DNA of 64,000 nt, from NCBI GenBank assembly GCA_027886185.1, contig WOAB01000869.1, forward strand, positions 248,001-312,000. Reading direction: 5' to 3'. Position 1 is the stretch's first letter; each line of letters starts with the position of its first letter. Below, piece after piece: positions 21,344-32,850 of this stretch. The translations under genes and the position numbers were made by a program. The stretch is from Rheum nobile. Taxonomy: Eukaryota; Streptophyta; Magnoliopsida; Caryophyllales; Polygonaceae. The notes under the pieces are model-generated. The model was not told where the DNA came from, did no database searches, and saw only the letters and a program-made list of their open reading frames with translations.

Positions 21344-24300
21344 ATGGACGGCGAGGATGAGAGCAAGAGTCCCCTCCTCCCAATCGGACGGCCACCCTCG
21401 CGCGACCTCACGAATCTTACAGCGTCCGTCCTCACACCCAACACTCTGTTCGTGCTCCTAGGACCGCTGCTCTGCCTCCTGATTTGCTCGTTCGTGCACC
21501 TGGAGGGGGCGGCGGCGAACATGCTGGGGGTGCTGGCGTGGGTGTTCAGCTGGTGGCTGACGGAGGCGGTGCCCATGCCGGTGGCCTCCATGTCGCCGCT
21601 CTTCCTGTTTCCGATGCTGGGAATATCGTCGGCGGACCACGTGGCGAGCAGCTACATGGACGACGTCATCTCCCTGGTGCTGGGGAGCTTCATACTCGCC
21701 CTCGCCGTGCAGCACTACAACATCCACAAGCGCCTCGCCTTGAATGTACGTACGTTAACTAATGAACGTAATTGAGCAAGCTACCTTATTTTCTCTTGTT
21801 GAAACGTACGTATCCCAACAAAATACTGACTTTGACTAATTAAGCTATAGTTTAGACTTCTTAATTTTGCTTAGGAAATTTTTAGTATTCATACTAGCTA
21901 GTTACGTTACTCATTATGATATATATATATATATATCTTTTCACTTAATTTCCTCTCTATATGGCCGGGATCAGTATCGTTTTTAATAGGCTACAAGTTT
22001 TATTGTTGGCACGTCTCTTTCTTCTATATTATTAGGCATACATTTAATAATAGAAATGAGCCAAATACATTTCCATTATATATTAATTAACTGACTCTCG
22101 ATATCCGTTTGTATATTACTTAAACATAATATTTTGAATGATTTCATAGACAAGGCATGTGAAAACTATAACTTTTGAATTATCGTTATTAATTAGCAGA
22201 TCGAAACGGCAACGTTTTGAGCATCAAAATCGATCTTAGATCGATCCATCTTTGTGGCCACGAACACCCAAAAAAACGTAGTAATATATGAAATATGGTC
22301 CTACATGTGCCCAAAAAACATCATGAGGTAATTTAATTTGTAGAAAGAAGGAATCTCACCAAAATATATATCTTGTGGAGTGGAGGGTAACTAACATATA
22401 TTGCCACTTCTTATGGTCCGAATAATTCGATAGTGGACCATTTAATTTACAAGCCCTAGCTAGCCACACTAACTGCATGCACATTTGTTACATTGGCTCA
22501 CCTACATGACTACACGTACGTACAACTTCAGAACAAGTTAAGTAAATCTAAACTCACGCACTTTACCACGAAAATTTTAAAAATAATTTAGACAATTTTT
22601 AAGAAACAAATACAGTATATCTGATGATTTGGTGAACCATTAAAATTAATATGTTTTCTAATGAATTTAGTAGAGTTTTTATCCTTAAGTTTTAGTTTAA
22701 AAAATAGTCCAAGTGTGTGTTGCATCATTTTCTAAATTTATAAGTTTAGTATGTGTTTGCAACTTGCAATCCAGTCGTATTTACTGTTAATTATGAATTA
22801 GTAATCAAGGCAAGTCTATAACTCCAGCCAATAACAGTAGTTACGTTATTCCGTATTAGTCAAAGTTAATTGGGAATAAGCCAATAACATGTAGATAACG
22901 ATGGTGTTCTGCGGGGACCCGGTAAAGCCGTCGCTACTGTTGCTAGGCATCTGCGCAACCACGGCGTTCGTGAGCATGTGGATGCACAACGTGGCGGCGG
23001 CGGTGATGATGATGCCGGTGGCGACGGGGATCCTGCAGGGGCTGCCGGAGGGGTCGGGGGAGCTGAACAAGTTCTGCAGGGCGGTGGTGGTGGGGGTGAC
23101 ATACTCGGCGGCGGTGGGAGGGATAAGCACGCTGACGGGGACAGGTGTCAACCTCATATTGGTTGGGATGTGGAAGAGCTACTTCCCGGAGGCCAACCCC
23201 ATCAGCTTCAACACTTGGTTCTTCTTTGCGTTTCCTCTCGCGCTTCTCATCTTCGTGTGTATGTGGGCCATCATCTGCTGCTTGTATTGCCCTAAGAGCC
23301 TGACACCTGTCCTCTCTGCTCACCTGGATAGAGCTCATCTCAAAAGGGAGCTTCAATTATTAGGTATCCACTCATCTCAATTCAATATATAAATTCTTAC
23401 TAACCTTATCTACAATATTACACAATAGAGAAAATGACATTTATGATCTAAAGATTGAAACGTTAGGCATTTTACTAAACAACCCCTAATTAACTATTAA
23501 TATTAGAATATCTTGGGATTATTTTGGCGCTGAAATAGAGATAATTGATTGATGCATGTGATCATTATGTATAATTAATTGGAACATGCATGTTTGTTTT
23601 TTCTGGTCGAGACATTTAATTGGTTTCTTCAGAAGTTGGCATGGTTATTATTGTTGTTTGAACCTTTATACGTATGCGTTAGTTGTACTCACGCGATGAT
23701 TTCATATGGTTACACATGGGATATGTAATCGCTTAATTTATGTGGTTGAATTTTCAATAGTTTTCCTGTTAGCTGTCTACTATATAGCCTGATTAAATAT
23801 GATACTCCTATATTGTAATATAATTGAAGCTGTCTACCTAATTTAACTGATCGAGCTATCCTCCCCTGTTATAATTAATTTGTATTTAATTTCAATGTGG
23901 GGATGTAGGTCCAATGACCTTTGCAGAGAAGATGGTGCTATCCATATTTTCGGTTAGTAATCCACTAATTAACAACAATTCTACGTGTCTAATTAATTAA
24001 TTAATTACATCAAACCAACCAATTTTATGATCCAATTGCGCGCGTGCAGATGCTAATAGTGCTGTGGATGACAAGGAACATAACAGACGACATTCCTGGC
24101 TGGGGCGCCCTCTTCAATGGCAAGGCCGGCGACGGCACCGTCAGTGTAATTAATTAAGCTCCCCTGGCTAGCTAGCTGCATGCATATATATTAATTACAT
24201 CATTAATATATTATTAGATGATGCATGGATGGATCAGGTAATGATGGCAACACTGCTATTCATAATCCCAAACAAGAAGCAAAAGGGGGAGAAGCTGATG

Positions 24301-24905
24301 GACTGGGCCAAGTGCAAGGCCCTCCCTTGGAACATCATCCTCCTGCTGGGGGCGGGCTTCGCCATCGCCGACGGGGTCCGCACCAGCGGCCTGGCCGACG
24401 TCCTCTCCCAGGGCCTGCGCTTCCTGGAGGCGGCCCCCTACTGGGCCATCGCCCCGGCCGTGTGCCTCGTCAGCGCCACCATCACGGAGTTCACCTCCAA
24501 CAACGCCACCACCACCCTGGTGGTGCCCCTGCTCATCCAGATAGCCCAGACCATGGGGGTGCACCCCCTCCTCCTCATGGTCCCCGGGGCCATCGGGGCC
24601 CAGTTCGCCTTCCTCCTCCCCACCGGCACCCCCTCCAACGTCGTCGGCTTCACCACCGGCCATATCGACATCAACGACATGATCAAGACCGGCCTGCCCT
24701 TGAAGATTTCTGCCGTCCTTGCTCTTTCCCTTCTTATGCCCACTCTAGGTAAATTAACCATGCAATTAATATATTAAACAAAAAAAAAACATTACGTTAA
24801 TATTTGTGTGGTTAAATTGCAGGAGCTTTTGTGTTCGGGACGGACAAGGAAATAGCATACCCAACCAGCTGGCTCCACAAGGCGACCACTTTTATAAATG
24901 CGTGA
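21344..24905 (+). CDS. TDT: tonoplast dicarboxylate transporter (SLC13 family)
   Basis: Six exons: 21344-21745, 22895-23363, 23909-23952, 24050-24145, 24238-24748 and 24823-24905. They total 1605 bp, giving 534 aa, close to the plant TDT length. The protein is a multi-pass SLC13-type carrier. WMHNVAAAVMMMPVATG lies at about 162-178, STLTGTGVNLILVG in exon 2, SNNATTTLVVP at 424-434, and the family signature LPTGTPSNVVGF at 464-475. In Arabidopsis this protein moves malate and fumarate across the vacuolar membrane and affects pH balance. The N-terminus is cytosolic and acidic. Exons 1, 2 and 5 are strikingly GC-rich at third positions while introns are AT-rich. The ORF-like extension at the end of exon 1 is intronic, since the donor GTACGT follows LALN. 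Confidence 0.93.
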
Positions 24906-24919
24906 ATAAACCTTACTAA

Positions 24920-25833
24920 GGGCTAGTTTTTTTTTTTTTTTTTCAGAGATATCTGATATGGGTATCAAGATATGAATATGAATGATATCAAGGTATCGAG
25001 TATGGATATAGATACGAGTGATATTTTTAATATATTTATTATGTGAGAGATATTAAAATAACACTCTAATATCACTCATACACATATCCTGATATTCAGT
25101 GGCGGAACCAGAAACTTTTGAAAGAAGGGGCACGTTTATAAATAGTTGTGAAGCGTTAGAGTAAAGGCAATCGACGACTATGATCATTATAATCAAATAA
25201 TTTAAATAAATCAATTTTTTCTACAATTAATGTCAAATATAATCTTTTTTACATTCCACTAAAGCTATTTATATAAAGTATAGTATAATTTATGACATTT
25301 TTTACTATAAAACGAACTATTCTGAAACTGATAATAGTTTAAAAAAATTGTAAGACAATACATATTATTAGAATGATGTTTATTAACTAATTTAAGTATC
25401 TTGTCAATAAAAAATAGTTCAATAAAAACTAATTGTATTGAATAAAAAAATGAGAGTACACGTATAACTTCAAATAGAAGGTGCACTTGCTTAACTCTAG
25501 AAGGAAAACAAAAGAATTGGAAAGCCATTAATAGATGTTCTCACCGCTCGAACACGAGACTATTAAACTATCAACTGAAGAGAATTACCACTGACACATG
25601 AGTATTTTTGTGTATTTTACATGAATCAATAAAACATAGAATAAGCTAGTGGGGAAAGAGGGGCACAGGACCCCCTTGCCCCCCCCCCTGTCTCTGCCCC
25701 TGCTGATATCCATAACTCATACCAAACAGTAAATATCAGTTTGATATCGATATCAGAATTATACCAAACACAAGTATGGATATAAGTGATATCCATACCC
25801 ATACATATCCTGATATTAATACCAAACATGCCC
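24920..25833. mobile_element. Tourist/PIF-like MITE, interrupted by a hAT MITE
   Basis: The left end is GGGCTAGTTTT and the right end AAACATGCCC, both flanked by TAA (24917-24919 and 25834-25836), which fits PIF/Harbinger. The arms are long inverted repeats full of GATATC/GGATATAG motifs. The interior is split by the hAT element at 25097-25702. The element starts only 15 bp after the TDT stop codon, so it probably forms part of the TDT 3' UTR. Confidence 0.7.
25097..25702. mobile_element. hAT MITE nested in the Tourist-like element
   Basis: The left end is CAGTGGCGGAACCAG and the right end reverse-complements to CAGGGGCAGAGACAGG, both typical of plant hAT termini. The 8-bp flanks CTGATATT (25089-25096) and CTGATATC (25703-25710) match at 7 of 8 positions. 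Length is 606 bp; no transposase. Confidence 0.8.
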
Positions 25834-25899
25834 TAACTTACTATAGGCCACATAATTAATTAAGCTACAACACTTCACACTACTACAATGAAGGCCTAA

Positions 25900-26330
25900 T
25901 GAAGCGGTTTTTAACCGCTGCAATATGTAAGTCAACCGCTGCATTAGGTCTAATGCAGCGGTTTCAACCGTTTCATCTGCTCGCGCTGCATTAGGTCAAA
26001 TGCAGCGGTTGTTATAATCTAATGCAGTGGATCTTAATGAAGGTAAAAAAACCGCTTCAAAAGACCAATAACCGCTGCTAAAGTATCTAATGCAGCGGTT
26101 GGGTTGCAGCGGTTGATGGAACTATTGCAACGGTCATTTTATCTTTTGCAGCGGTTTCTTTTTGTTTGAAACACTTTTTAAAACCTATTTGCAGCGGTTT
26201 AGCACCTATTGCAGCGGTTATGATTACCTAATGCAGCGGTTCTGATTACCTATTGCAACCGTAGTGCTTACCTATTACAGCGGTTTGATTCTCTTTTGCA
26301 GCGGGTGTTGATCTAATGAAGCACTTTTCA
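25900..26330. repeat. left subterminal GCAGCGGTT repeat block of the CACTA element
   Basis: More than ten copies of GCAGCGGTT-like 9-mers in both orientations, spaced by CTAATGCA / CTATTGCA linkers. The mirrored block is at 30790-31030. Confidence 0.85.
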
Positions 26331-28924
26331 ATTTTTTTCTCACTGGTTTATCCTATTGCTGCACTAATTATATATACATATATCCATAATATTTTTTGCT
26401 GATATATATATATACATATTTTTCCTGCTTAAAAAATACAATATTATACTAAAATTTCATTCATTAGATAAAAAAACCTATTGGTTACAATATATAAGTG
26501 CATACCTTGCCCAAATGTACCTACTACCTACTATACAAAAAATCAAGTCAATAAATATATAGAGTTGGCTTGTGCTAATTAACACACCAAGTGTAAGTTA
26601 GCTAGAGGTGCTAATATACCAAAATTATGGACCAAAATCATATCATTACCCTAAAAAGTAGACATGTTAATCCTATACCGCTAATATCCATGTTTTCTTG
26701 CTTGTCCAATAAAATCAAAAACCTGCAAAAAAAGTAAAATAACCAATATAAGATTAATCCCTCCTAAGGTAAATTAATTCTACTCAACAACAATATACTA
26801 ACTATATGAATGAATCTACAAACATATATATTTCACTCAATAACACCAACAATTGATAAGTGCAATTCAAAAGAAAACTGAAATGGTATTTTTTTGCTAA
26901 AACCACTTCAGACTAATGTTTCCCCCCTTTAAATCATTACATATTCTTAGACACTAATGCATCTTGACATCCAACTCCACATGAAACTAAACTTCGCTCA
27001 ACAATAACACCAACAATCCCTCAAGCAAACACAGAAGAGCAACATGGAAACATATTCTAAATATAGCTACATACAACCTCAAGTAATACTTGAAAACATG
27101 CCCAAAAGCTTCATAGCCTGTGCAAGTAATGACTTCTCTGGAAAGCCAGACTATATGGACTAACAACGGATCATCATTGAAAAGTAACAAACAGGAGAAA
27201 AAAAACAACAAGCAACAAACATGAAAAAAAGGATTCAGCAGCAAGCAACAAAAAAAAGCAGCAACACATATCAAAGACCCATACCTTTTCCAGCAACAAA
27301 CATAAAAAAAAAAGATCAACACAAATTCAACAGCAAACATCACAACTCTTTTTTTTTTGCTGGGAAACATCACAACTCTTTTGCAATACCAAAATTCAAC
27401 AACAAATAAAAAAAATGCAGCAGCCAAAAGGTGGGATAATTTTCCTTTTCTTGTATGCCTATACCTTTTACATATATGACATTATGAACTCCTCAGTCCT
27501 TCTCCACATGAAGACCATCATTCACATAAAGCGTATAGTCCTTTTTTGTGAGGCTAGGGTTGTATTCTAGCTTAGATGATCACAACATCAGTAATTAAAA
27601 GTAAATTAGTTTTTTAGTCACAAAAGAAACTGATTATTTTTGTTAATTCATTTAGTATATCCAGCCAAAAAAGAAACTGATTATTCATTTAGTATATCCT
27701 ATTGGTTACAATATATAAATGCATAGCTTACCCAAGTGTACCTACTAGCTCTGTTTTTTCTAGCTATTTTTATGTTGTAACAATTTCATCAAAAGAGCTA
27801 TATTCAATAAGCAATATATAAAATATCTCCTCCAAAATAATCATGGATCCATTTTTTATACAAAACATTCCAATATAGTAGTTACATATAGCAACAAAAA
27901 AATCAATAATCAAATTGTTTGATAGCATCATAGGCTTAAACCAGAAACTAAGAAGTTTACAAAAACAGATTGAATACCTGGATCTATTAGTCATCATTGC
28001 AAAATATATGTGATCAGCAATGTGTCATTATATTCATGCCACAAAGCAATACATGTCACTTCTGGATTATGGTCAACGAAACAACTTACATATTTATACG
28101 GATCATATAGTTGGTTCCCTAAAATGCCATCTGAACAAAGAGGAAGGTCATCACCATTAAGAAATCACCTTGAAACTTCTCTGATTCTAGTAATCTCCTT
28201 AAAAGACTTGATACTTGTCTTAGAACTTTCAGTAGGAATATCACTTGTCAAGATATATGCATTATGATTCATTCCTGAAATCCATTATCAACTAACATGG
28301 GGGTATTGGACTTATTTTTCAGCTTATACAACATGTACCAATCAAAGATTACCATGAAAAAATACTAGCATGATTCTGTCAATCAAATCCATAACATGGT
28401 AGCTTGAACCCCCTACAAATTTATGATCCAATTTAGTAGAGATACAAAGATTTAAGCCTAATTTAACTTAACCAAACCAAATCATTGCATAGTAAAGAGC
28501 AAGTTCATAAATTTTGAGCAGCTAATCATAGCTCAAACCTGATTCTGCATCTTGAAAGAACAAAAAATCTACAGAAGTTCAAATTTGCATACGCCCACTT
28601 CATATTTCAATGATTCCTATTCACATTAAACATATAGAAACCACACATCATTTTGGAAGCTCAACAAGGTTGCCGTGAGAAGATACTAGGTCATCAACAA
28701 AGCACATGTTATAACATTACTATGCTCCAAATTCTATATTCAGACAATCAACGAAAAAATAATAGACTTGGTTTCTTAAACCTACATCAAGCATAAAAAA
28801 TTGAGGAAATAAATATTAATATTTCCATAGCTTAAGCAAGATCCTTAAGTCAGAAAAATGTTTTGGATCTCATTTTAAACACTTAAGTAATCTATGCTTA
28901 AGAAAACAATAAATGACACGATAC

Positions 28925-29212
28925 CTTTCTGCATGGCCATAAGATACTGATGAAGCACTCTGATTCTGCTACTCATCTTTATTGCACTCTGAATTCCAGT
29001 CAGGTGGGCAACCACTGCACAAATTCCAAATTTCAGATCTTGAAGCCACACAGCAGAAAATGAATAATTGATCTGTTAATAGTAATGCCGAAACTTATTA
29101 TAACTTGTCTAATGACAAGATAATTATTTGGCAAACCTACATTGGGTAGGTGCAAATCCTCCGTCTGCTGGTTTCAGATGTGCAATGTGATCAATTGATA
29201 TCCTTCAGCTTC
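28925..29212 (-). pseudogene. captured fragment of COP9 signalosome subunit 6 (CSN6)
   Basis: Two exon remnants on the minus strand of the CACTA element. Exon a (about 29141-29212) encodes ISIDHIAHLKPADGGFAPTQ, and exon b (28925-29014) encodes VAHLTGIQSAIKMSSRIRVL then HQYLMAMQK. Both match the segment right after the MPN domain of plant CSN6. The intron has a GT donor at 29140-29139 and an AG acceptor at 29016-29015, and splicing keeps the frame (TQ-LVAHLTG). A one-base deletion just upstream in exon a (GAAGCTGAAGG where the family codons need one more A) breaks the frame. In the host, CSN6 is a non-catalytic MPN subunit of the deneddylase complex. Only a small part is present, so this is gene capture by the transposon. 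Confidence 0.65.
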
Positions 29213-30595
29213 TATTGTATTCATATGAAAGGAATTCAAATGTAAAATATTTTTATATAGAGACACACTAAAAAAGAAACAAGACAAGAGAAAAAGGAAA
29301 CCACCTCAATGTTGTAACTTGATGGAATAAAGATTAGTTGTTGATTAAGTTATTACCGCAGCTAACTCCTCGTGCTTGGGGATAAAAACAGTGTCAACTA
29401 TTCCATTTTTGAAGTCCTGCCATAAGCAGCAATGTCATTTTTCCTTGTGATTTCCAGTAACAAGCACAAATTTAAGATGAAATCCTAGAGAATACGGGTA
29501 CAAATTTCCCTCATAAACTTCAAAGAATATTACCTACTCTTAACAGTCTAACAGCAAGATAACTTTACAATATTGATTTGAATTTACTGCAATCATTGGT
29601 ATCAAACAAATTTAAGATCCATTTCCTCACACAACTTTGCCAACCACACAATCATTGGTATCAAACTAAAATTTACTGCACGCCCTCTTTAAACTAACTT
29701 TAACACTGAAATTGGAAAATCCTATATTTGAATTGAAGTACTAATATGCACGAGAAACAACATTTTGAGTCTTTTTGTAATAAAACATGTATGATCAGAA
29801 TGACCCAAAAGCAATGAAAATTATAATAGTGTTAACATTGGAACTTGAAAATCCTACCAGTTGATGTTTCAGGTACAAGAAATGGATGAAGAGGTACAAA
29901 AACACCATCTTGACAGAAACTCATTGGTCAAAAAAGCAGGTTCATATCTCAGCATATGAAATGAGAATGCTCATCATTAGTAAGTATCAGCCATGCCTCT
30001 AGAATGTAAAAAATTAGGTTCATATTCTCAGCAATGTATAATTACTTGAACTCCTAAACAAAGGATGAAGAAACGACCAGCTATCTAAGATGCAAATCAT
30101 TGATGAAAAAATGAGCTTGCAGCCACACTTGAGTTCAAGCTGTTCATTTTCTTTTATAATCGAAAGATTAAAAACACTACAATGCGATCAGATTTCTCCT
30201 AGAAAACATCATGAATACAATGAGGAAAATACTCCTTTCATGCCTTGAGAATACATCAAGATAAAGGAATGTATTCAAAATTTTATCTACTCAAACAGCA
30301 CATAAAGACACATCCAGCAAAAGAGAAAAATATAAGCGGTTCTCTTATCTTCTGCCACATAAATAATTAGTAGGATAAAGCAAACCAAGTTTTAATACCA
30401 AAAAGATTCAAAATCCACCCAAAATCAGCAACATATATTTTGGCAAAGCACTCAGCTGATCACGGGAAAAATTTCAAGAGAATAATACTCCAAGCCAGTG
30501 GTTAAAAAAGTGAAAGGCGACTCTAGGCGATGGGACTCCTGGACACCTAGGTGATCCTATAACAAAAATTAAACATCCGAACCCAATCAACCGGA

Positions 30596-30680
30596 GACCC
30601 CGCGATGAGCCGGAGAAGCCGCGACGAGCCGAAAGGGGCGCAACGAGCCGGAAGAGCCGCGACGAGTCGGAGCTGGAGAG
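30596..30680. repeat. GC-rich tandem repeat, about 19-20 bp x 4, in the CACTA element
   Basis: Imperfect units of the form CGCGACGAGCCGGAAGAG. GC content is high compared with the surrounding AT-rich DNA. Confidence 0.7.
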
Positions 30681-30789
30681 GGGGCGAGCGAGTTCGCGCT
30701 AGAGAAGGGCTCCTGGTTTTGGCTGCTTCATCGATTTTTTTTTTCTAAGGGTAAGTATATGAATATGGTAGGGCCGGCTGGTATAATAT

Positions 30790-31030
30790 TTTTTGGAAGC
30801 GGCTTAACAGTTGCAACGGCTTTTCTAAGAAGCGATTTTTTTTTCAACAACCGCTGCAATAGGTATTAGCAACCACTGCATTTGATTGTGTATAGATGAA
30901 CCGCTGCAAAAACCGCTGCTTCAAGCTAAACAACTAGACACCCACAGCAAAAGCCGCTGCAACTGTTAAACCGCTTCCAACAACCGCTTCATTTGCCTAA
31001 ACCGCTGCACCTAACCGTTGCATTAGTTCA
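30790..31030. repeat. right subterminal AACCGCTGC repeat block of the CACTA element
   Basis: Multiple AACCGCTGC / ACCGCTTC copies, mostly in inverted orientation relative to the left block. Confidence 0.85.
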
Positions 31031-31347
31031 ATATTGTAGTAGTGTCAATTTGTTTCATCTATATAAATTAAATCCAATGTACCAACTAGTTCAATGTTCC
31101 ATGTGATTTTGTATGTAGGTTGTAGACTCATGTATGAATATAGTTTGGTACTAGTGTAATACCCGTGCCTTATACGAGATTTGTTTATTTTTTCTTACAT
31201 TTTTAAAAATAGTATATTTTAATTATCGATGAATCATTGGTTCAATATATATTCGATTAGTTATTTTAAAATAATGACTAATCTACTATTAATAACCTCG
31301 AACTTAAGACCATGCATGTATAAAAGTATATTAGATAATAAATTTCA

Positions 31348-32398
31348 TTAATGACTAACCATAAACTGTAATAGATAATGATGTAGCTTGGATAAATATA
31401 GAGTTGTTAATATTTCCAAGTATTTGCCTGCATAAAATTTTGGTTAAGCAAAATCTACATTAATTTTAAATTTTAATTAAATATGATATATTTTGTTCTA
31501 ACCTGATTCGATTAGCGGTGTTTCATCCCGCTTATGCCTTATCACATTCATTCTCAATTTTCTCCTTTGTCGAGCTAATTTGTGCATGAAAATAAATTTC
31601 TAATATTATAAATACAAAAATCACTTATTTCATACCACTTTTAAGAATACATACCTTGTTCGACATTGTGCAGATGATTTTGTTCTGTAAGCATGACATT
31701 GTGCAATTGAACTACAAATAAATAGTTATATCATAATCTACTTATTATTGATAGTAACACAACATAAATTTTGATACTTAATAAAACGAATAGTAAGAAC
31801 AAAAAAATTGTACCATAGTTTTCTTCATCTGGAAAGCTAATAGGTAAAAGTGAATTATGAATGTTTTGATCACTTTGGGGTAAATGTAGAGCCGACGGTG
31901 TAATATTCTGGTTTACTGCATAAATAGATAGATATGTTTTACAAACTTTACGTATAAGGAAACAATATAAAACAACAATTATTTTTTAAAATAGTTATAA
32001 ACAAAGTTAAGTTTATTTTAGACATTTTTTTTTTCGACATCATGAAATTAAAGATATATTGTATTATCGAATATCAAACACTAATTACAATATAGATGGA
32101 CAAATCGAAGTAATAGATAGTTTATAGAATAACCATTATTAATCATTTGAAATGTCGGACATATGGATACCATCAGTAACGGGAAAATTGTGACTAACTC
32201 CGAGAATATATCCTGCATAATTAGTATTTATATTAAATCTCATATTTCAATTTATCGGGGAAAATGTCAAAGAATTGAATGCAATTTATTAACCTGATCG
32301 ATTTGAATTTGTTCGTTGTCGTTTCTCTCTAATAGCAGCCAATCTCAACGTTCTGTTATGTCGGGTTAATTCGTCCATAATAAAATCATCTTGCCAAT
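31348..32398 (-). CDS. six-exon small protein gene near the Helitron 3' end, function unknown
   Basis: Exons on the minus strand: 32294-32398, 32171-32212, 31814-31915, 31655-31711, 31503-31574 and 31348-31427. All have GT-AG borders and every intron is phase 1, so the chain stays open to a TAA at 31348-31350. From the ATG in the first exon (MDELTRHNRTLRLAAIREKR) the product is about 140 aa. The first exon stays open upstream of that ATG (WQDDFI), so earlier exons may exist. Two basic segments, one in exon 1 and one in exon 5 (ARQRRKLRMNVIRHKRDE), resemble each other. The middle exons are Asn/His/Gln-rich (HNVMLTEQNHLHNVEQ). It runs in the Helitron sense direction. It could be the N-terminal part of a lost Helitron protein or a captured host gene. 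I do not recognise it. Confidence 0.45.
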
Positions 32399-32734
32399 CT
32401 AAGATATATTCAAAGTTTAAAAAATAAATCTACATACTAATCAATTATTTTAATATTATAAAAATACATAAACACGTGCAACTACTTAATATAAGTATTC
32501 CAAATAAAATTCAATTTTAATTATTTATGTTAGTATTAAAAAAATATAATACAATTTTGTAAATACTAAATGGACTTATGGGCCAAAATCATATTTTTAT
32601 AAACTGTAAATTTTTAATGCAAATTTGAATTGGTTTAATGGGCTTTTAGGCCTAAGTAGAATACATCCAGAAGTGAAATAGACGCCCAACTCAAAAAACC
32701 CAGTTTATGTAAAAAGTTATTATTTGTATTAAAT

Positions 32735-32850
32735 TTAATTTGTCCCTTGTCATTTCTCTTTAATACCACCAAATCTCAACATTATATTATTTTGGTTTAA
32801 TTCGTCCATAACACTGTCACTGGAAATTTTGAGATATATATTCCAAATAA
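32735..32850 (-). pseudogene. decayed duplicate of exon 1 of the Helitron-borne small gene
   Basis: The minus strand reads MDELNQNNIMLRFGGIKEK then stop, clearly related to the MDELTRHNRTLRLAAIREKR exon at 32294-32398 but with substitutions and a TGA. The flanking AT-rich DNA is also similar, pointing to a tandem duplication of roughly 450 bp. Confidence 0.6.

Larger units (their letters stand above)
25878..31044. mobile_element. CACTA (En/Spm) element, 5.2 kb, with captured gene fragment
   Basis: The terminal inverted repeats are CACTACTACAAT at both ends, with a perfect 3-bp target duplication TCA (25875-25877 and 31045-31047). The subterminal regions (about 25900-26330 and 30790-31030) are packed with many copies of GCAGCGGTT, or its complement AACCGCTGC, in both orientations. 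This is the arrangement of transposase-binding sites known for En/Spm. No transposase frame longer than 150 codons is visible, so the element is non-autonomous. The interior includes fragments of a CSN6 gene and a GC-rich tandem repeat, and is otherwise AT-rich with short frames only. Confidence 0.9.

Noticed and set aside
22943..23356. Long frames opposite or out of phase with TDT exons 2 and 5 (also 24225-24752 and 24256-24663)
   Set aside because: Shadow frames caused by high GC3 in real exons; the in-phase TDT frame has full family motifs.
26987..27427. 146-aa Phe/Cys-rich minus-strand frame in the CACTA element, as a possible transposase
   Set aside because: No motif of CACTA transposases, composition from A-rich repeats on the other strand, and no continuation in neighbouring exons.
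25900..31030. CRISPR-like array from the repeated GCAGCGGTT motif
   Set aside because: Short motif in both orientations with irregular spacing, within CACTA ends in a plant genome; no repeat-spacer structure.
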